A stretch of DNA of 64,000 bases. It comes from DASUVM01 sp036378955 (GTDB lineage: Bacteria > Patescibacteriota > Saccharimonadia > Saccharimonadales > Saccharimonadaceae). The stretch covers positions 60,428 through 124,427 of the forward strand of contig DASUVM010000007.1 in NCBI GenBank assembly GCA_036378955.1, read 5' to 3'. The first letter of the stretch is position 1, and each line of letters begins with the position of its first letter. The notes under the pieces were generated by a model. The model searched no databases, was not told where the DNA came from, and saw only the letters and a program-made list of their open reading frames with translations. Shown piece by piece: positions 42,896 to 52,199 of this stretch. A program made the position numbers and the translations under genes.

Positions 42896-43753
42896 ATGAA
42901 AACACAAACACCAGAAAACCCAATAAACCCACAAAATGAAAGAAAAGATAGAATAAGAGATAGGATACGCCGCCTCGGTTCTAAAGCGACACTTCTTCTA
43001 ACTGGAGTAGCCGGAGTAGGCTTGGGTGCTACAGGACACGCAGTCATGTCTCATGAAGCGCCCGCACCTCAGCACAGTGTTGAAAAATCACATAATACAG
43101 CACCTCAGGCACCTAAAACTGCCGAAAAAGGCTCTACTTTTGAAGGTATCGACGATAAACAATTGGTAGCTGCCGAACAAAAAGACGAGCGCCAAATGCT
43201 TGATGCCGCCGCTAAACAAGAAGCTCTTAGTGTTATGGAAGAATTGAAAGACCCTGCTCTAGGAGCTGAGCAAAACTTGCATGGCACTGGCGTAGCAAAT
43301 AAAACTGGCCATCGTGAAGGCCGTCTTGGTGAGAGTGTCAAGTCGGCGTATGCCAACTACAGCCCCGAGCATGCAACCCTTTCTGTAGAGGACTTTGGTC
43401 AAAAAGGTTCAAGTTCAGTCGTTTTTAACATTCCGGCCGAGGTAGTGGCTGACCTTAATGCAGAACGTCAACGTGATGGCAAGATTGATGTTGATGATCT
43501 TGAAAAAGCGGTTCAAAACCCAGACACTCATGTGAGTCATTTTGGCGCCGTTGCAGATAAGTGGGATGCAGCAAGCAATCGCGGCACAGCGGTTAATGTC
43601 TCACCGAGCGGTAAGATTCGTGTTTCGTCACCAGACGAGGGCTACAACTATGACGGTGTCGGCGACCCTACTCCTGATAAAATTGCCCGACCAGCTGATG
43701 TCACTGGCATTATCACACTTGCTAAAGAAGTTAACAAAGAAAAAGCCAGCTAA
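42896..43753 (+). CDS. Unknown exported or anchored protein
   Basis: 285 residues. A positively charged N-terminus (NERKDRIRDRIRRLGSK) and a hydrophobic segment (about 30-50, ATLLLTGVAGVGLGATGHAV) look like a signal anchor. The mature part is rich in Ala/Glu/Lys helices and then a beta-rich C-terminal half (SSSVVFNIPAEVVADLN; GTAVNVSPSGKIRVSSPDE). No known domain. It has its own promoter and terminator, just right of the insertion sequence. Confidence 0.65.
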   Translation: MKTQTPENPINPQNERKDRIRDRIRRLGSKATLLLTGVAGVGLGATGHAVMSHEAPAPQHSVEKSHNTAPQAPKTAEKGSTFEGIDDKQLVAAEQKDERQMLDAAAKQEALSVMEELKDPALGAEQNLHGTGVANKTGHREGRLGESVKSAYANYSPEHATLSVEDFGQKGSSSVVFNIPAEVVADLNAERQRDGKIDVDDLEKAVQNPDTHVSHFGAVADKWDAASNRGTAVNVSPSGKIRVSSPDEGYNYDGVGDPTPDKIARPADVTGIITLAKEVNKEKAS

Positions 43754-43770
43754 CAGTAAGCCTTACGTAA

Positions 43771-43800
43771 AAAACGAGCGACATTGTGCGCTCGTTTTTA
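43771..43800 (+). terminator. Terminator of the 42896 gene
   Basis: AAAAACGAGCG and CGCTCGTTTTT arms with an ACATTGTG loop, followed by more Ts. Confidence 0.85.
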
Positions 43801-43859
43801 GTTTTAAAAAAATACTTCACACTGTCCACAAAAGCGATTTAAAAGTATACTGGGGTAAA

Positions 43860-45035
43860 ATGTTAGAAAAACAGCTTTACGACCAGCTCATGAGCAAACT
43901 CCGCCACGGCGGCGTCTTGGTTCGTTTTTGGGATGGCGACAAACGAAAATACGGCCCCGATGAGCCTTATGTTACCGTAACCTTTCATTCGCCCAAGGCA
44001 CTCCGGGCAATGGCGCGTAGCCTTACCTTAGGGTTTGGCGAAGGCTATAGCAAGGGTCTCATTGATGTTAAGGGGCCGCTCACAAGTTTGAATCGGCTCA
44101 TTTCTGAAAACCGAGCCGTTTTTAAACCTCTGCCTTTCAGTAAAGCCCTCACACCCTTGCATCGTAACGTAAAATCTCGCCAAAAAAATTATATTCAACA
44201 TCACTATGATATAGGCAACGATTTTTACAAGCTCTGGCTTGATATATCAATGATGTATAGCTGTGCTTATTACAAAAAGCTAAGCGACCCGCTTGAAAAA
44301 GCCCAGCAACAAAAGGTTGAGCATCTGCTGAAAAAACTGCAGCTACAACCTGGGCAGCGCCTGCTCGATATTGGCTCGGGCTGGGGCACACTGCTAATTA
44401 CTGCCGCCAAAAAATATGACATTACCGGCCTTGGCATTACACTCAGCGAAGAACAGCTAAAACATGCCACCGAGGCCGCCAAAAAAGCCGGTGTAAGCAA
44501 AAAAGTTAGCTTTGAATTATGTAATTATCAGGATTTAGCAACGCGCGGTGAAAGTTTTGACCGCATTATAAGCGTTGGTATGTTTGAGCATGTTGGCCGC
44601 GGTAACCATGAGTATTATTTTAAAGCCGTCGACGCCATGCTTCGCGAAGGTGGCCTAACGGTGCTACATACGATTACTCAAGAGTTTGAGCGGCCAATTG
44701 ATCCGTGGATTGATAAATATATCTTTCCGGGGGGTTACTTGCCTACCAATGCCGAAATTACCCATTTGGCACCACGCCATGGCTTTCGGCTGCTTGATTA
44801 TGAAAACCTGCGACTGCATTATGCCATGACCCTTGAAGAGTGGCTGCGCCGTTATGAGTCGCACGAACGCACCGTTAAAAAGATGTTTGACGAACAATTC
44901 TATCGCATGTGGCGGCTTTGGCTGGCCTCTTCGGCTGCCGGGTTTCGCTATGGCGACCTTGGCCTTGGCCAATTTGTGTTTAGTAAAGGTATTAACAACA
45001 ATTTACCATTGACTCGCGAGCAGCTGTACCGCTAG
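43860..45035 (+). CDS. cfa: Cyclopropane-fatty-acyl-phospholipid synthase
   Basis: SAM-dependent methyltransferase adding a methylene to unsaturated acyl chains. Start at ATG 43860, since a TATACT box (43846-43851) is eight bases upstream. The 391-residue protein has an N-terminal lipid-binding domain (FHSPKALRAMARSLTLGFGE), then NYIQHHYDIGNDFYKLWLD, the SAM loop LLDIGSGWGTLLI (about 163-175), ITLSEEQLKHA, and the late EWLRRYE block. Membrane lipids must come from the host, so the enzyme may remodel acquired lipids (inference). Confidence 0.94.
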   Translation: MLEKQLYDQLMSKLRHGGVLVRFWDGDKRKYGPDEPYVTVTFHSPKALRAMARSLTLGFGEGYSKGLIDVKGPLTSLNRLISENRAVFKPLPFSKALTPLHRNVKSRQKNYIQHHYDIGNDFYKLWLDISMMYSCAYYKKLSDPLEKAQQQKVEHLLKKLQLQPGQRLLDIGSGWGTLLITAAKKYDITGLGITLSEEQLKHATEAAKKAGVSKKVSFELCNYQDLATRGESFDRIISVGMFEHVGRGNHEYYFKAVDAMLREGGLTVLHTITQEFERPIDPWIDKYIFPGGYLPTNAEITHLAPRHGFRLLDYENLRLHYAMTLEEWLRRYESHERTVKKMFDEQFYRMWRLWLASSAAGFRYGDLGLGQFVFSKGINNNLPLTREQLYR

Positions 45036-45076
45036 AATCGAATGATCACCGAAAAGACGGTTCGCCAAACCTCACC

Positions 45077-45744
45077 ATGGATGCCACAGATGATCTCCCG
45101 ACAGTAAGGCTTTCGTACGCATTGAACGCATCAATATACCCTCGGCAACCGAACCACGAATCGTATTTCGACCCGATATAGCCGAGCTTGAAGAGCGAAT
45201 TCATATTGATGTTGATCAACTGAAGCTATTTCTTCAGCAAACATTGGGTTGGAGTGCCATTGAGTCAGCGCTGCACTTAGAGTTTTCGGGCCCCAAAGAA
45301 TTTCAACAACGTTTTAATCTGCCGGCTATTTGTAGTGGCGGCTATAGAAGCATCGGCTTTCGTGAACAATTAGATCCCGATGATCCTACGAAGATGTTGT
45401 CGTATCGACACAGTATTGGCATTCCTTTAACTCCCGAAAGTGTAACTATTGCTGGCGTAGCCAGGCTCAATAAAACACTGCGACACGAATTAGGCCATGC
45501 TGTTTGTAAAAACAGGTTTGGAAAAGAGCGTTTATATCACTATTTATTTAAAGATAAAGATGACGGGAGTTATCAAGGGAAAGTCCTTGGAATTATTCCT
45601 GTTCGAACGATTGTTAGCATCGCCGAAGCATTGGAAATTGATGGTCGCGTGGCGCTCCATAGGCTCGATAGAGCAGAACGTTTTGCTAATAGATTTGCAA
45701 AAAAACACCGCAAGGAATTGAATCCGATAAGATTGAGGAAGTGA
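45077..45744 (+). pseudogene. Frameshifted HExxH protein
   Basis: A HELGHAVC zinc-protease motif (about 83 residues into the downstream frame) lies in an ORF whose only start is a TTG at 45244. The same frame is open upstream to 45094 with good protein sequence (IERINIPSATEPRIVFRPD, LEERIHIDVDQLKLFLQQ) but no start. In the next frame, ATG 45077 reads MDATDDLPTVR. A one-base shift near 45110 would join them into a protein of about 220 residues. Function of the intact form unknown; an anti-repressor or toxin-antidote protease is possible but unproven. Confidence 0.55.
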
Positions 45745-45824
45745 ATTTACTCGCAATAACAAAAATGTGTTCGATAAATCATATCATAAGAACAACCTGA
45801 TCATAATATTCAGGGCTATGCTCT

Positions 45825-45914
45825 TGGCGGAGAGACAGGGATTCGAACCCTGGGTACGGTTGCCCGTACACACGCTTTCCAGGCGTGCACCTTCGACCAC
45901 TCGGCCACCTCTCC
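45825..45914 (-). tRNA. tRNA-Ser (anticodon GGA)
   Basis: 90-nt class II tRNA. Acceptor GGAGAGG at the 5' end (45914) and CTCTCC plus discriminator G and encoded CCA at 45825. D-arm GGCCGAGTGG, anticodon loop CTGGAAA giving GGA, a long variable arm (GTACGGGCAACCGTAC) and the T-arm GGTTCGAATCC. It reads UCC/UCU codons. Confidence 0.95.
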
Positions 45915-45949
45915 TTAGTTTTCTATTTTACTCGATCTTAAGAGAAACT

Positions 45950-46128
45950 GTTGCCCGGGTCATGATGTTTTCAAAACTCTTGCCGCTCCCAGAAGAATGC
46001 ATCAGCACTTCCTGGTGTGGCGAGGACTGTCTAAGCGAAGCGAGTTTCGCAGCCACCCAGGAAGTACTGATGCATTCTTCATGGCGCGAAGACAACGTGT
46101 TTTTGGAAACATCATGATCTGGGCGACA
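45950..46128. repeat. Nested long inverted repeat beside tRNA-Ser
   Basis: Outer arms TTGCCCGGGTCATGATGT (45951-45968) and ACATCATGATCTGGGCGAC (about 46109-46127), then inner arms 45992-46015 and 46057-46080 that match in 23 of 24 positions (GAAGAATGCATCAGCACTTC...), TGTGGC/GCCAC just inside, and a small apical hairpin GCGAA/TTCGC (46035-46050). Arms are separated by mismatched stretches. It fills the space between the tRNA and the ABC transporter. No ORF of note; possible MITE or structured RNA. Confidence 0.75.
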
Positions 46129-46157
46129 AAAGTTGTCATAAAAACGCACAATTCAAG

Positions 46158-46187
46158 TTGTACTAATAAAGCCGAGCTATCTATAAT
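46158..46187 (+). promoter_or_regulatory. Promoter of the ABC transporter pair
   Basis: TTGTAC (46158-46163) and TATAAT (46182-46187) 18 bases apart, ten bases before the ATG at 46198. Confidence 0.6.
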
Positions 46188-46197
46188 AAGGGTAGCA

Positions 46198-46962
46198 ATG
46201 AATTCCCCGGTTATTGAAATCAACCAACTAAGCAAGCTGTTTGGCTATGGTGATGCTACTACTATTGCGCTCGATGCCATCTCACTTTCAATTAACAAGG
46301 GAGAATTTGTTACTATTATGGGCCCGAGCGGTTCAGGAAAAACCACCTTAATGAATATTCTGGGGCTGCTTGATTCCCCCACACACGGCGGTTACGCACT
46401 TGATGGTATGCCAGTAGCCGACCTGAGCCATCGCCGCCGAGCGCGCATTCGCCGCACTAAAATCGGTTTTGTTTTTCAAAGCTTTAACCTGTTAAATCGA
46501 CTCAACGTACTTGATAACGTCAGCCTGCCCTTAATGTATCATGGTCAGAGTAAACTAACTCGTGCTCATGCTGCCAGCCGGCTTTTAAAGACGTTTGGCC
46601 TGCAAGAACGTGAATATTATATGCCGCATCAGCTTTCGGGCGGGCAATTGCAGCGCGTAGCCATCGCCAGGGCTCTCGTGAACCGGCCGTCAATTATTTT
46701 AGCCGATGAGCCAACTGGTAACCTCGACACAAAATCGAGCGAAATTATTATGAATGAGCTAAAAGAAATTCATAAACGCGGGAATACGATTATTATGGTT
46801 ACCCACAACCCCAATCTCACCGTCTATGCCGATCGCGTTATTCAAATGGTCGATGGCAAAATTGACAGTGACACCGCCGTAAAAAAGCCAAAAAAGAAGA
46901 AAGATAGCAAAAAACCACTTGGGGCTCAACGAACTAAAAAGACGAAAGACAATACCTCATGA
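46198..46962 (+). CDS. MacB/LolD-type ABC exporter, ATPase
   Basis: 254-residue ATPase of a MacB/LolD-like exporter. Start at ATG 46198 because a promoter sits ten bases upstream, and the longer frame runs through the inverted repeat. Walker [11 protein letters not shown]-loop FVFQSFNLL, signature [15 protein letters not shown], Walker [13 protein letters not shown]-loop MVTHN. A Lys-rich C-terminal tail (about 230-254) is unusual. It overlaps the permease by four bases (ATGA). Confidence 0.94.
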   Translation: MNSPVIEINQLSKLFGYGDATTIALDAISLSINKGEFVTIMGPSGSGKTTLMNILGLLDSPTHGGYALDGMPVADLSHRRRARIRRTKIGFVFQSFNLLNRLNVLDNVSLPLMYHGQSKLTRAHAASRLLKTFGLQEREYYMPHQLSGGQLQRVAIARALVNRPSIILADEPTGNLDTKSSEIIMNELKEIHKRGNTIIMVTHNPNLTVYADRVIQMVDGKIDSDTAVKKPKKKKDSKKPLGAQRTKKTKDNTS

Positions 46963-48185
46963 TGTGGCTGGCTGACTTTAGAATTGCATTTGCCAGTCTA
47001 AGGGCTGCCCGTGTTCGCACCTTTCTTACTGTTTTTGGCATTGTTATTGGCGTTGCAGCAGTCACACTGGTATTAGCGCTCGGTGAGGGCGCCAGGCAAG
47101 CTATCGGCAAGCAAATTACCCAATTTGGCGGCGAAGTAGTAACAATACGGCCGGGCAAGCTGGCAAAAGACCAAACAGGAGCAATACTAAGCTATGACTT
47201 ATTGGCAAATTTCAGCGCCAGTAGCCTGAGTGAACAAGATAGCAAGGTTGTAAAAAACACACCAGGCGTGAGTAGTTCGGCGCCTGTTATGTCACTTCGT
47301 GGCCCTATTGCAAGTAGCGAGCATGGCACTGAAAGCTCTCAAATTATCGCCACTAGTCCTGATCTGCCTGATGTGCTGTCGCAATCGATGAAGGCCGGTG
47401 AATTTCTAAATAGCAACATTAACCGTAATACGGTGGTACTTGGCGATACGCTTGCCAACGAACTGCTTGGCTCAGACCAAACTATTGGCCAAAAAATCTC
47501 AATTCGCGGCGAAGACTACACGGTAATTGGTATTTTAAATCACAGCAACCTCCCGCTTGCACTCAACGGGCTTTATGATATTAACCGGGCAGCGTTTGTT
47601 TCGGTTGATGCCGGCAAAGCGATGAACCAAGGCATAGCCCAAATTCAAACTATTAACTTTCGGGTGGCCGATGGCTCAAATGTGAAGACAATCACAAAAA
47701 ACGTCAGCCAACGACTAAAAGAGGCGCATAAAATTGACGACATTGCCGTGATTGGTTCTGATGAGGCGCTCAAGATCACTGACTCTCTTTTTGCCGAATT
47801 AACAAAATACACCGCCGCTATCGCTGGCATTTCACTGCTCGTTGGTGGTATTGGTGTTATGAATATTATGCTCGTAGCTGTTACCGAACGAACACGCGAG
47901 ATCGGCATTCGAAAAGCGGTTGGTGCTACCCATGCGCAGGTTTTGCGGCAGTTTTTGGTTGAATCAGTCATGATGAGCGTGACTGGTGGTGTACTTGGCA
48001 TCGTTCTTGCCTATCTTATTGCCCTGTTGGTGTCGTTCCAGCTGGCCTTCTCGCCAGCGCTCACCTGGGAAATCGTTGGCTGGTCGCTATGCGTTTCAGT
48101 GATTGTGGGCATTATCTTTGGTATCTTTCCGGCACTTCGAGCGGCTAAAAAAGATCCAATTGAAGCCTTGCGGCAGCTATCCTAG
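46959..48185 (+). CDS. MacB-type ABC exporter, permease
   Basis: 408-residue FtsX/MacB-like permease. N-terminal TM1 (VRTFLTVFGIVIGVAAVTLVL; about 20-40), a large extracellular MacB-PCD domain, then three C-terminal TM segments with the FtsX signature (IGVMNIMLVAVTERTREIGIRKAVGAT). It would use mechanical work to move lipids, peptides or antibiotics at the cell surface. No periplasmic partner is nearby. Coupled to the ATPase gene. Confidence 0.94.
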   Translation: MMWLADFRIAFASLRAARVRTFLTVFGIVIGVAAVTLVLALGEGARQAIGKQITQFGGEVVTIRPGKLAKDQTGAILSYDLLANFSASSLSEQDSKVVKNTPGVSSSAPVMSLRGPIASSEHGTESSQIIATSPDLPDVLSQSMKAGEFLNSNINRNTVVLGDTLANELLGSDQTIGQKISIRGEDYTVIGILNHSNLPLALNGLYDINRAAFVSVDAGKAMNQGIAQIQTINFRVADGSNVKTITKNVSQRLKEAHKIDDIAVIGSDEALKITDSLFAELTKYTAAIAGISLLVGGIGVMNIMLVAVTERTREIGIRKAVGATHAQVLRQFLVESVMMSVTGGVLGIVLAYLIALLVSFQLAFSPALTWEIVGWSLCVSVIVGIIFGIFPALRAAKKDPIEALRQLS

Positions 48186-48297
48186 AAACCACCGCCCTTC
48201 TACGATAGAACGGGTGTAAATGGGGCCAAGTTCTAATACTATAAAGATATGCAAACGCCAAAACTAAGAAGCTACGGCCACTTCTAGACGGTGTCTG

Positions 48298-49332
48298 TTA
48301 ACCGAGCTCTTTTTTCAGCTCTTCAACCAGTGCTACTGGTGTTGGGTCGATATTGTTTAAAATTGCCAAATATGTCGTGGCGAAATCACCCAGCAAGATA
48401 AGATAGAGCATGTGCTCAAGCGCGCTGCCCCCATGAGCCTGCACTTCTATAGCCGGCGGCCGCATGCCTTGCAGCAATTTTTCACTAATTACAAAGCGTT
48501 TCTGAACGCGCGGGTGCTCAAACGACGAGATGAGATCAATCACACTAAACGGCTTCTGCTCGGGGTGAGAACTCCACCCAATGAACTCATTATGGTTCAT
48601 TTCAGGATAGTAGTTGCACCAGGCCGTATTTTTAGCATTTTCGTTAGCGCCGATCTTCCATTTATAAGCCGCTGGGTACATTAATGGCCCAGCGTAGATA
48701 ATCGGGGTGGTGTTTTGCATTTTTTCAGCCAATTGTTTTGCCACATTATGATTAGCTGGAATGCCGGGCTGCCAAGAAAGCACCACTTGCTGCAGTGGCT
48801 CACTTAAAGCCGCCAGCTCGTCAAGCACGCTATATTCAACAAACCGGGCTGCTACCAAAAACTCGCAGGCCGCACGATACATATAAAAGGCAGCTGTACG
48901 CGGCTGGGGGCAAGCCGGAATAGCAGCCAGGGGTAGATGTTTCTCGCGGGCAAGATCAGCCAGCTGACCACCGTGCGTTATAATCGCAATCGCAGCACCA
49001 CGATTCTCAGCATCGGCCAATGCCGCCAGTGTTTCTTCAGTATTGCCCGAATAACTGGCACAAATAACTAATGTGTGCTCATTTACAAACTCAGGTACTT
49101 TATATTCTTTACTGATGATAAACGGCACAGTGAGTGTCGGGAAGGTGTGTAAGAACTCTGCCGGCAAGGCGCTGCCGCCCATACCAGCAAAAACAATATT
49201 TCGCAGTTCACCGGGATACTGCACAGTGCGAGCAATCTCAAAATTATAGGCCAGATGCTTGGGCGGGTGTGTGGCAAATGCAAAAGCATTAGCTGGATCA
49301 CGCTCAGTAATGAGTTTTACATCGTCTAACAT
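48298..49332 (-). CDS. Bifunctional phosphoglucose/phosphomannose isomerase-like SIS protein
   Basis: Isomerises glucose-6-P/fructose-6-P and likely mannose-6-P. Start at ATG 49332 following AAAGGA. 344 residues with two SIS folds: the first has IVFAGMGGSALPAEFLHT and ICASYSGNTEETLAAL; the second has the C-terminal GGSALEHMLYLILLGDFATTYLA. It feeds mannose/glucose phosphates to the phosphomannomutase at 56662-58020 and could support glycan synthesis. Confidence 0.88.
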   Translation of the reverse strand: MLDDVKLITERDPANAFAFATHPPKHLAYNFEIARTVQYPGELRNIVFAGMGGSALPAEFLHTFPTLTVPFIISKEYKVPEFVNEHTLVICASYSGNTEETLAALADAENRGAAIAIITHGGQLADLAREKHLPLAAIPACPQPRTAAFYMYRAACEFLVAARFVEYSVLDELAALSEPLQQVVLSWQPGIPANHNVAKQLAEKMQNTTPIIYAGPLMYPAAYKWKIGANENAKNTAWCNYYPEMNHNEFIGWSSHPEQKPFSVIDLISSFEHPRVQKRFVISEKLLQGMRPPAIEVQAHGGSALEHMLYLILLGDFATTYLAILNNIDPTPVALVEELKKELG

Positions 49333-49430
49333 TTTAATTCCTTTCGTAGGCTTCACAGGGTGAAAGCGCTGTGATACAGTACTGGTAATAAGCATAACAA
49401 AATTCCTTCATAACTGGTAAAAGGGTGGCA

Positions 49431-49952
49431 ATGGATACGAATCAAAATCAACCAATTAGCGATGACCAAGAGCTAGCAAAGGTATTGCAAGGCGTTCAAA
49501 AACAGGCACGCGACATGGCAACGCACGACCCTGAAGCCCATAGCGACAACAGCCTGCAATATGAAGAAATGCCAGCGCCAGGAGTAAAGGCCGACACTAA
49601 AACGGTTGATCCGCCGGCGGCTGCAACTAGCACGCCGCCGCCCGTAACCGACGTGGCAACTACAGATAACACAGTAGTTTCCCCAGCAGCCACTGACCGT
49701 AACAACCCCGCGCTTGACGCAATTAAAAAAGAGGCGCTCGAAGAGCTCCGCCCGTTGGTAACAAAATTAGATTTGCCAGCCAAAGAAAAATTCGACACTA
49801 TGCTGCTCATCATTCGCTCAACCGACGACACCTCGCTGCTTGCGCCGGCCCACGAATCCGCCAAGGCAATTGAAGACGAAACCGAACGCGCTGAAGCACT
49901 GCTTGATATTGTGAAAGAAATTGACTATTTTGCCAGCCAAAAAGCGGCGTAG
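49431..49952 (+). CDS. Unknown acidic protein
   Basis: 173 residues from ATG 49431, after an AAAAGGGTGG site. The first 100 residues are Thr/Pro/Ala/Asp-rich and probably disordered; residues about 100-173 form a helical domain (LRPLVTKLDLPAKEKFDTML, ESAKAIEDETERAEALLDIV). No family recognised. Divergent from the isomerase. Confidence 0.65.
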   Translation: MDTNQNQPISDDQELAKVLQGVQKQARDMATHDPEAHSDNSLQYEEMPAPGVKADTKTVDPPAAATSTPPPVTDVATTDNTVVSPAATDRNNPALDAIKKEALEELRPLVTKLDLPAKEKFDTMLLIIRSTDDTSLLAPAHESAKAIEDETERAEALLDIVKEIDYFASQKAA

Positions 49953-49998
49953 TTTTTTGTAAATTCTATAAAAAGATGATTACTAGGTGTGAATAAGC

Positions 49999-50448
49999 CT
50001 ATGCAGTTTTTCGCCATAACGCCGCGATACGGCCCATCATACGGCGTGTTGGTTTGCTTGCAGGAGATGGAGTAATTTCAGGACCCTGGGGAAAGCGCGC
50101 GTATTCAATAGGCTGGGGCGCGGCCCGGCGCGCCTTGCGGTAGGCTCCCATATCAATAACATTGCTTTGCTGATTAGGCTGAACTGCTTGTTCATTCTGA
50201 GCCGACCCAAAAGCGGCGCGGTTATACTCATGCGCCACTGGTGTATTGCGCATTTCGGGTAATGGGTTCACTGCCTCGCCGGTTGGGCCAAACGAATACT
50301 GTTCGTGATGCTTTAAGTAATCTGATGCATCTGCTTCACCCATAGTCTGGCGAATTGCATTAGCTGTTTCTAAATAGAGCTCATTTTTTTGATGTGGTTC
50401 TGGTGGTCTGTTTTGGTGTGACCCTTCAAAAGAAGCTGCGTGATTCAT
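49999..50448 (-). CDS. Unknown protein
   Basis: 149-residue soluble protein, Gln/Asn/Arg/Pro-rich and mostly low-complexity, with an arginine-rich end (SKPTRRMMGRIAALWRKTA). It could bind nucleic acid or be a small structural protein. No family recognised. Confidence 0.6.
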   Translation of the reverse strand: MNHAASFEGSHQNRPPEPHQKNELYLETANAIRQTMGEADASDYLKHHEQYSFGPTGEAVNPLPEMRNTPVAHEYNRAAFGSAQNEQAVQPNQQSNVIDMGAYRKARRAAPQPIEYARFPQGPEITPSPASKPTRRMMGRIAALWRKTA

Positions 50449-50610
50449 AATTTTATATTACCACCAATATATGGTTTAGTCAATATATCGTAGTGCAAAT
50501 CTACTCTTTCGCAAATACCTTCGAGTATTGTGCTGCCCAATCTCACAGATGAACGGTATTAGGTATGCTCCGAGGTGGTTGTTGTCACAATATAACTTCA
50601 TTAAATATGT

Positions 50611-50649
50611 CATGGTGCGACAGTGTAATGCAAACACTGTCGCACCATG
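50611..50649. terminator. Perfect 16-bp hairpin downstream of the 50659 gene
   Basis: Arms CATGGTGCGACAGTGT (50611-50626) and its exact complement (50634-50649), loop of seven bases. Without a T-run; a stabilising or terminating structure. Confidence 0.7.
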
Positions 50650-50658
50650 CCCGAGTCT

Positions 50659-51027
50659 TCAGCTATCAAATTCCTCTCGTAGTATTTGAAGCAACAGTAT
50701 AAAACGATCAAGATCTTGCCTGCCGCTCAAATAAGCAATCGCGGCTCTTGCTGCGGCAGCTACCCGTAACTCGCTGGCCTCTCTTCTCTTAGAAATACGT
50801 GCCCAGCTTTCCGCTGAGATCATATCGAGTGCAAAGGGCAGTACACCTAGAATATCTAGGCCACGTATAATTCTCAACCGTTCTTCGTCAGAGCGCCCGT
50901 TGAGGAGTGCACTCACGTCATGGTCGTTCAGCTTGCGAGTGAGACAGCGTTCAATAAATTCGCTCCCAAGAATCTCAGCAAGGTTACCTTTTGCAGTCTG
51001 CCAGTGACTTGCGTTTTGATCTGTCAA
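50659..51027 (-). CDS. Unknown helical protein
   Basis: 122 residues, all-helical, highly charged, with Ala/Arg-rich segments such as REASELRVAAAARAAIAYLS and a C-terminal LLLQILREEFDS. No transmembrane segment or known domain. It lies in an orphan-rich stretch between the isomerase and groEL. Confidence 0.65.
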   Translation of the reverse strand: MTDQNASHWQTAKGNLAEILGSEFIERCLTRKLNDHDVSALLNGRSDEERLRIIRGLDILGVLPFALDMISAESWARISKRREASELRVAAAARAAIAYLSGRQDLDRFILLLQILREEFDS

Positions 51028-51151
51028 AAGTTTCTCCGCTGGAATCGAGCTAGGATGCTGTCTATCGGACTTGCGTATACTACAGCATTATTTCAAATAC
51101 AGCAACCCATGCCTGAGTTGAGTTGTTCTATTTTAAACAATGACGCAGGGC

Positions 51152-51180
51152 GCGCCAGTGCGGTTGATGCCGCACCGGCG
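51152..51180 (-). terminator. Hairpin downstream of the 51194 gene
   Basis: GTGCGG/CCGCAC core with outer GCC/GGC pairs around TTGATG, 14 bases after the stop. Confidence 0.55.
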
Positions 51181-51193
51181 GCCCGTTGTCCGA

Positions 51194-51982
51194 TCAGTTT
51201 TCGTCGAGCTGAGGTTCTTGCAGCACACCCTGCAGTACCGCCACGAACTGCGGCAGGCTGTTTGGTTCGAGCTGCTTCAGCACCTCGACCAGCTGTTCGA
51301 TAATCCGGGGCAGCGCGCCCGGATTGACGTTCATGCCCGCGATCAGTTCCAGCGCCAACCCTGCCGCAGTCGCCTGAGACTGGGCATCTTGAGCTCGCTG
51401 GCTCATGAGGTCGATCAGCGATTGGCCGGGGTCACCGAGAACATCCATCTGCTCAGCCTCGGCGGGAGCCTCGGAAGGCACCTCGGCCACCACTGGAGCC
51501 GCCGGCTCGAGGGGTGTAGGTGCTTGCGCGCTCCGAGAGGTGGGCCCTGCCGTCCTCCCGCGTGGAGCCGCCTTCCTCTTCGATGCTGGCTTCTTGGCCG
51601 TCGCCTTTCTGGTGGGTGAAGGCTTGCTGTGGGCGGGCGGCTTCGCTGCCGGTTTTGGAGCCGGATTCGAGGCGGTAGAACCCGGCACCGATGTCTCCTT
51701 TTCTGCAGGTAGCAACACATAGATAGTGTTGCCGCGCCGTTCCAGCAGCCCATGCTTATTGAGGCCGGCCCGCAGCGTATTAAGCTGATTAAAAGTCGGT
51801 TTGCCGAATAGCCTCCTCAGCCTGTCCTGCAAGGTGAAGTCAGACGGAATCTGACCACGCTCGTCGGTAAGCTTCCGTTCACGAAGCAGTGCTGCGATCT
51901 TTGCGCTCCGCTCGGGAACGGGCAGCGCCATCACTTCTTCCAACAACTCTGCCGCTGCCTTGTCGTCGCTTTGAGTGCTCAA
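51194..51982 (-). CDS. Unknown protein with Lys/Ala/Pro-rich centre
   Basis: 262 residues from a TTG start with a perfect GGAGGA site five bases upstream. The first 90 residues are a small helical/winged-helix-like domain (ERSAKIAALLRERK; TLQDRLRRLFGKPTFNQLNTL), possibly DNA-binding. The middle (about 95-165) is Pro/Ala/Lys/Arg-rich like histone H1. The C-terminal helical part (SLIDLMSQRAQDAQ) may oligomerise. GC-rich codon use suggests acquisition. No family recognised. Confidence 0.7.
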   Translation of the reverse strand: MSTQSDDKAAAELLEEVMALPVPERSAKIAALLRERKLTDERGQIPSDFTLQDRLRRLFGKPTFNQLNTLRAGLNKHGLLERRGNTIYVLLPAEKETSVPGSTASNPAPKPAAKPPAHSKPSPTRKATAKKPASKRKAAPRGRTAGPTSRSAQAPTPLEPAAPVVAEVPSEAPAEAEQMDVLGDPGQSLIDLMSQRAQDAQSQATAAGLALELIAGMNVNPGALPRIIEQLVEVLKQLEPNSLPQFVAVLQGVLQEPQLDEN

Positions 51983-52199
51983 GTTCTCCTCCAGATCGTG
52001 TCTCGATCGGACAGCATCTGATTATAATGATTAACATCAAAATGTCAATAATGCAAATTTCACCTGGTTTGTGCTTTCTGTTAGTTATAAAACTCCCCGG
52101 CACCGCGAACGCGGGCCGGGGTGGGTGCGCCCTTGAACGGACGACTTCTTGCAAGGAGAAACCTCAACTTGCTAGCCCCAAATGTTTTAGGTTATGCTA

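Noticed and set aside
45767..46117. Plus ORF across the tRNA-Ser and inverted repeat
   Set aside because: It reads through a tRNA antisense and the repeat; no start signal and no protein character.
48249..48287. 12-codon reading frame MQTPKLRSYGHF resembling a small peptide
   Set aside because: No Shine-Dalgarno, no leader-core logic and no modifying enzymes nearby.
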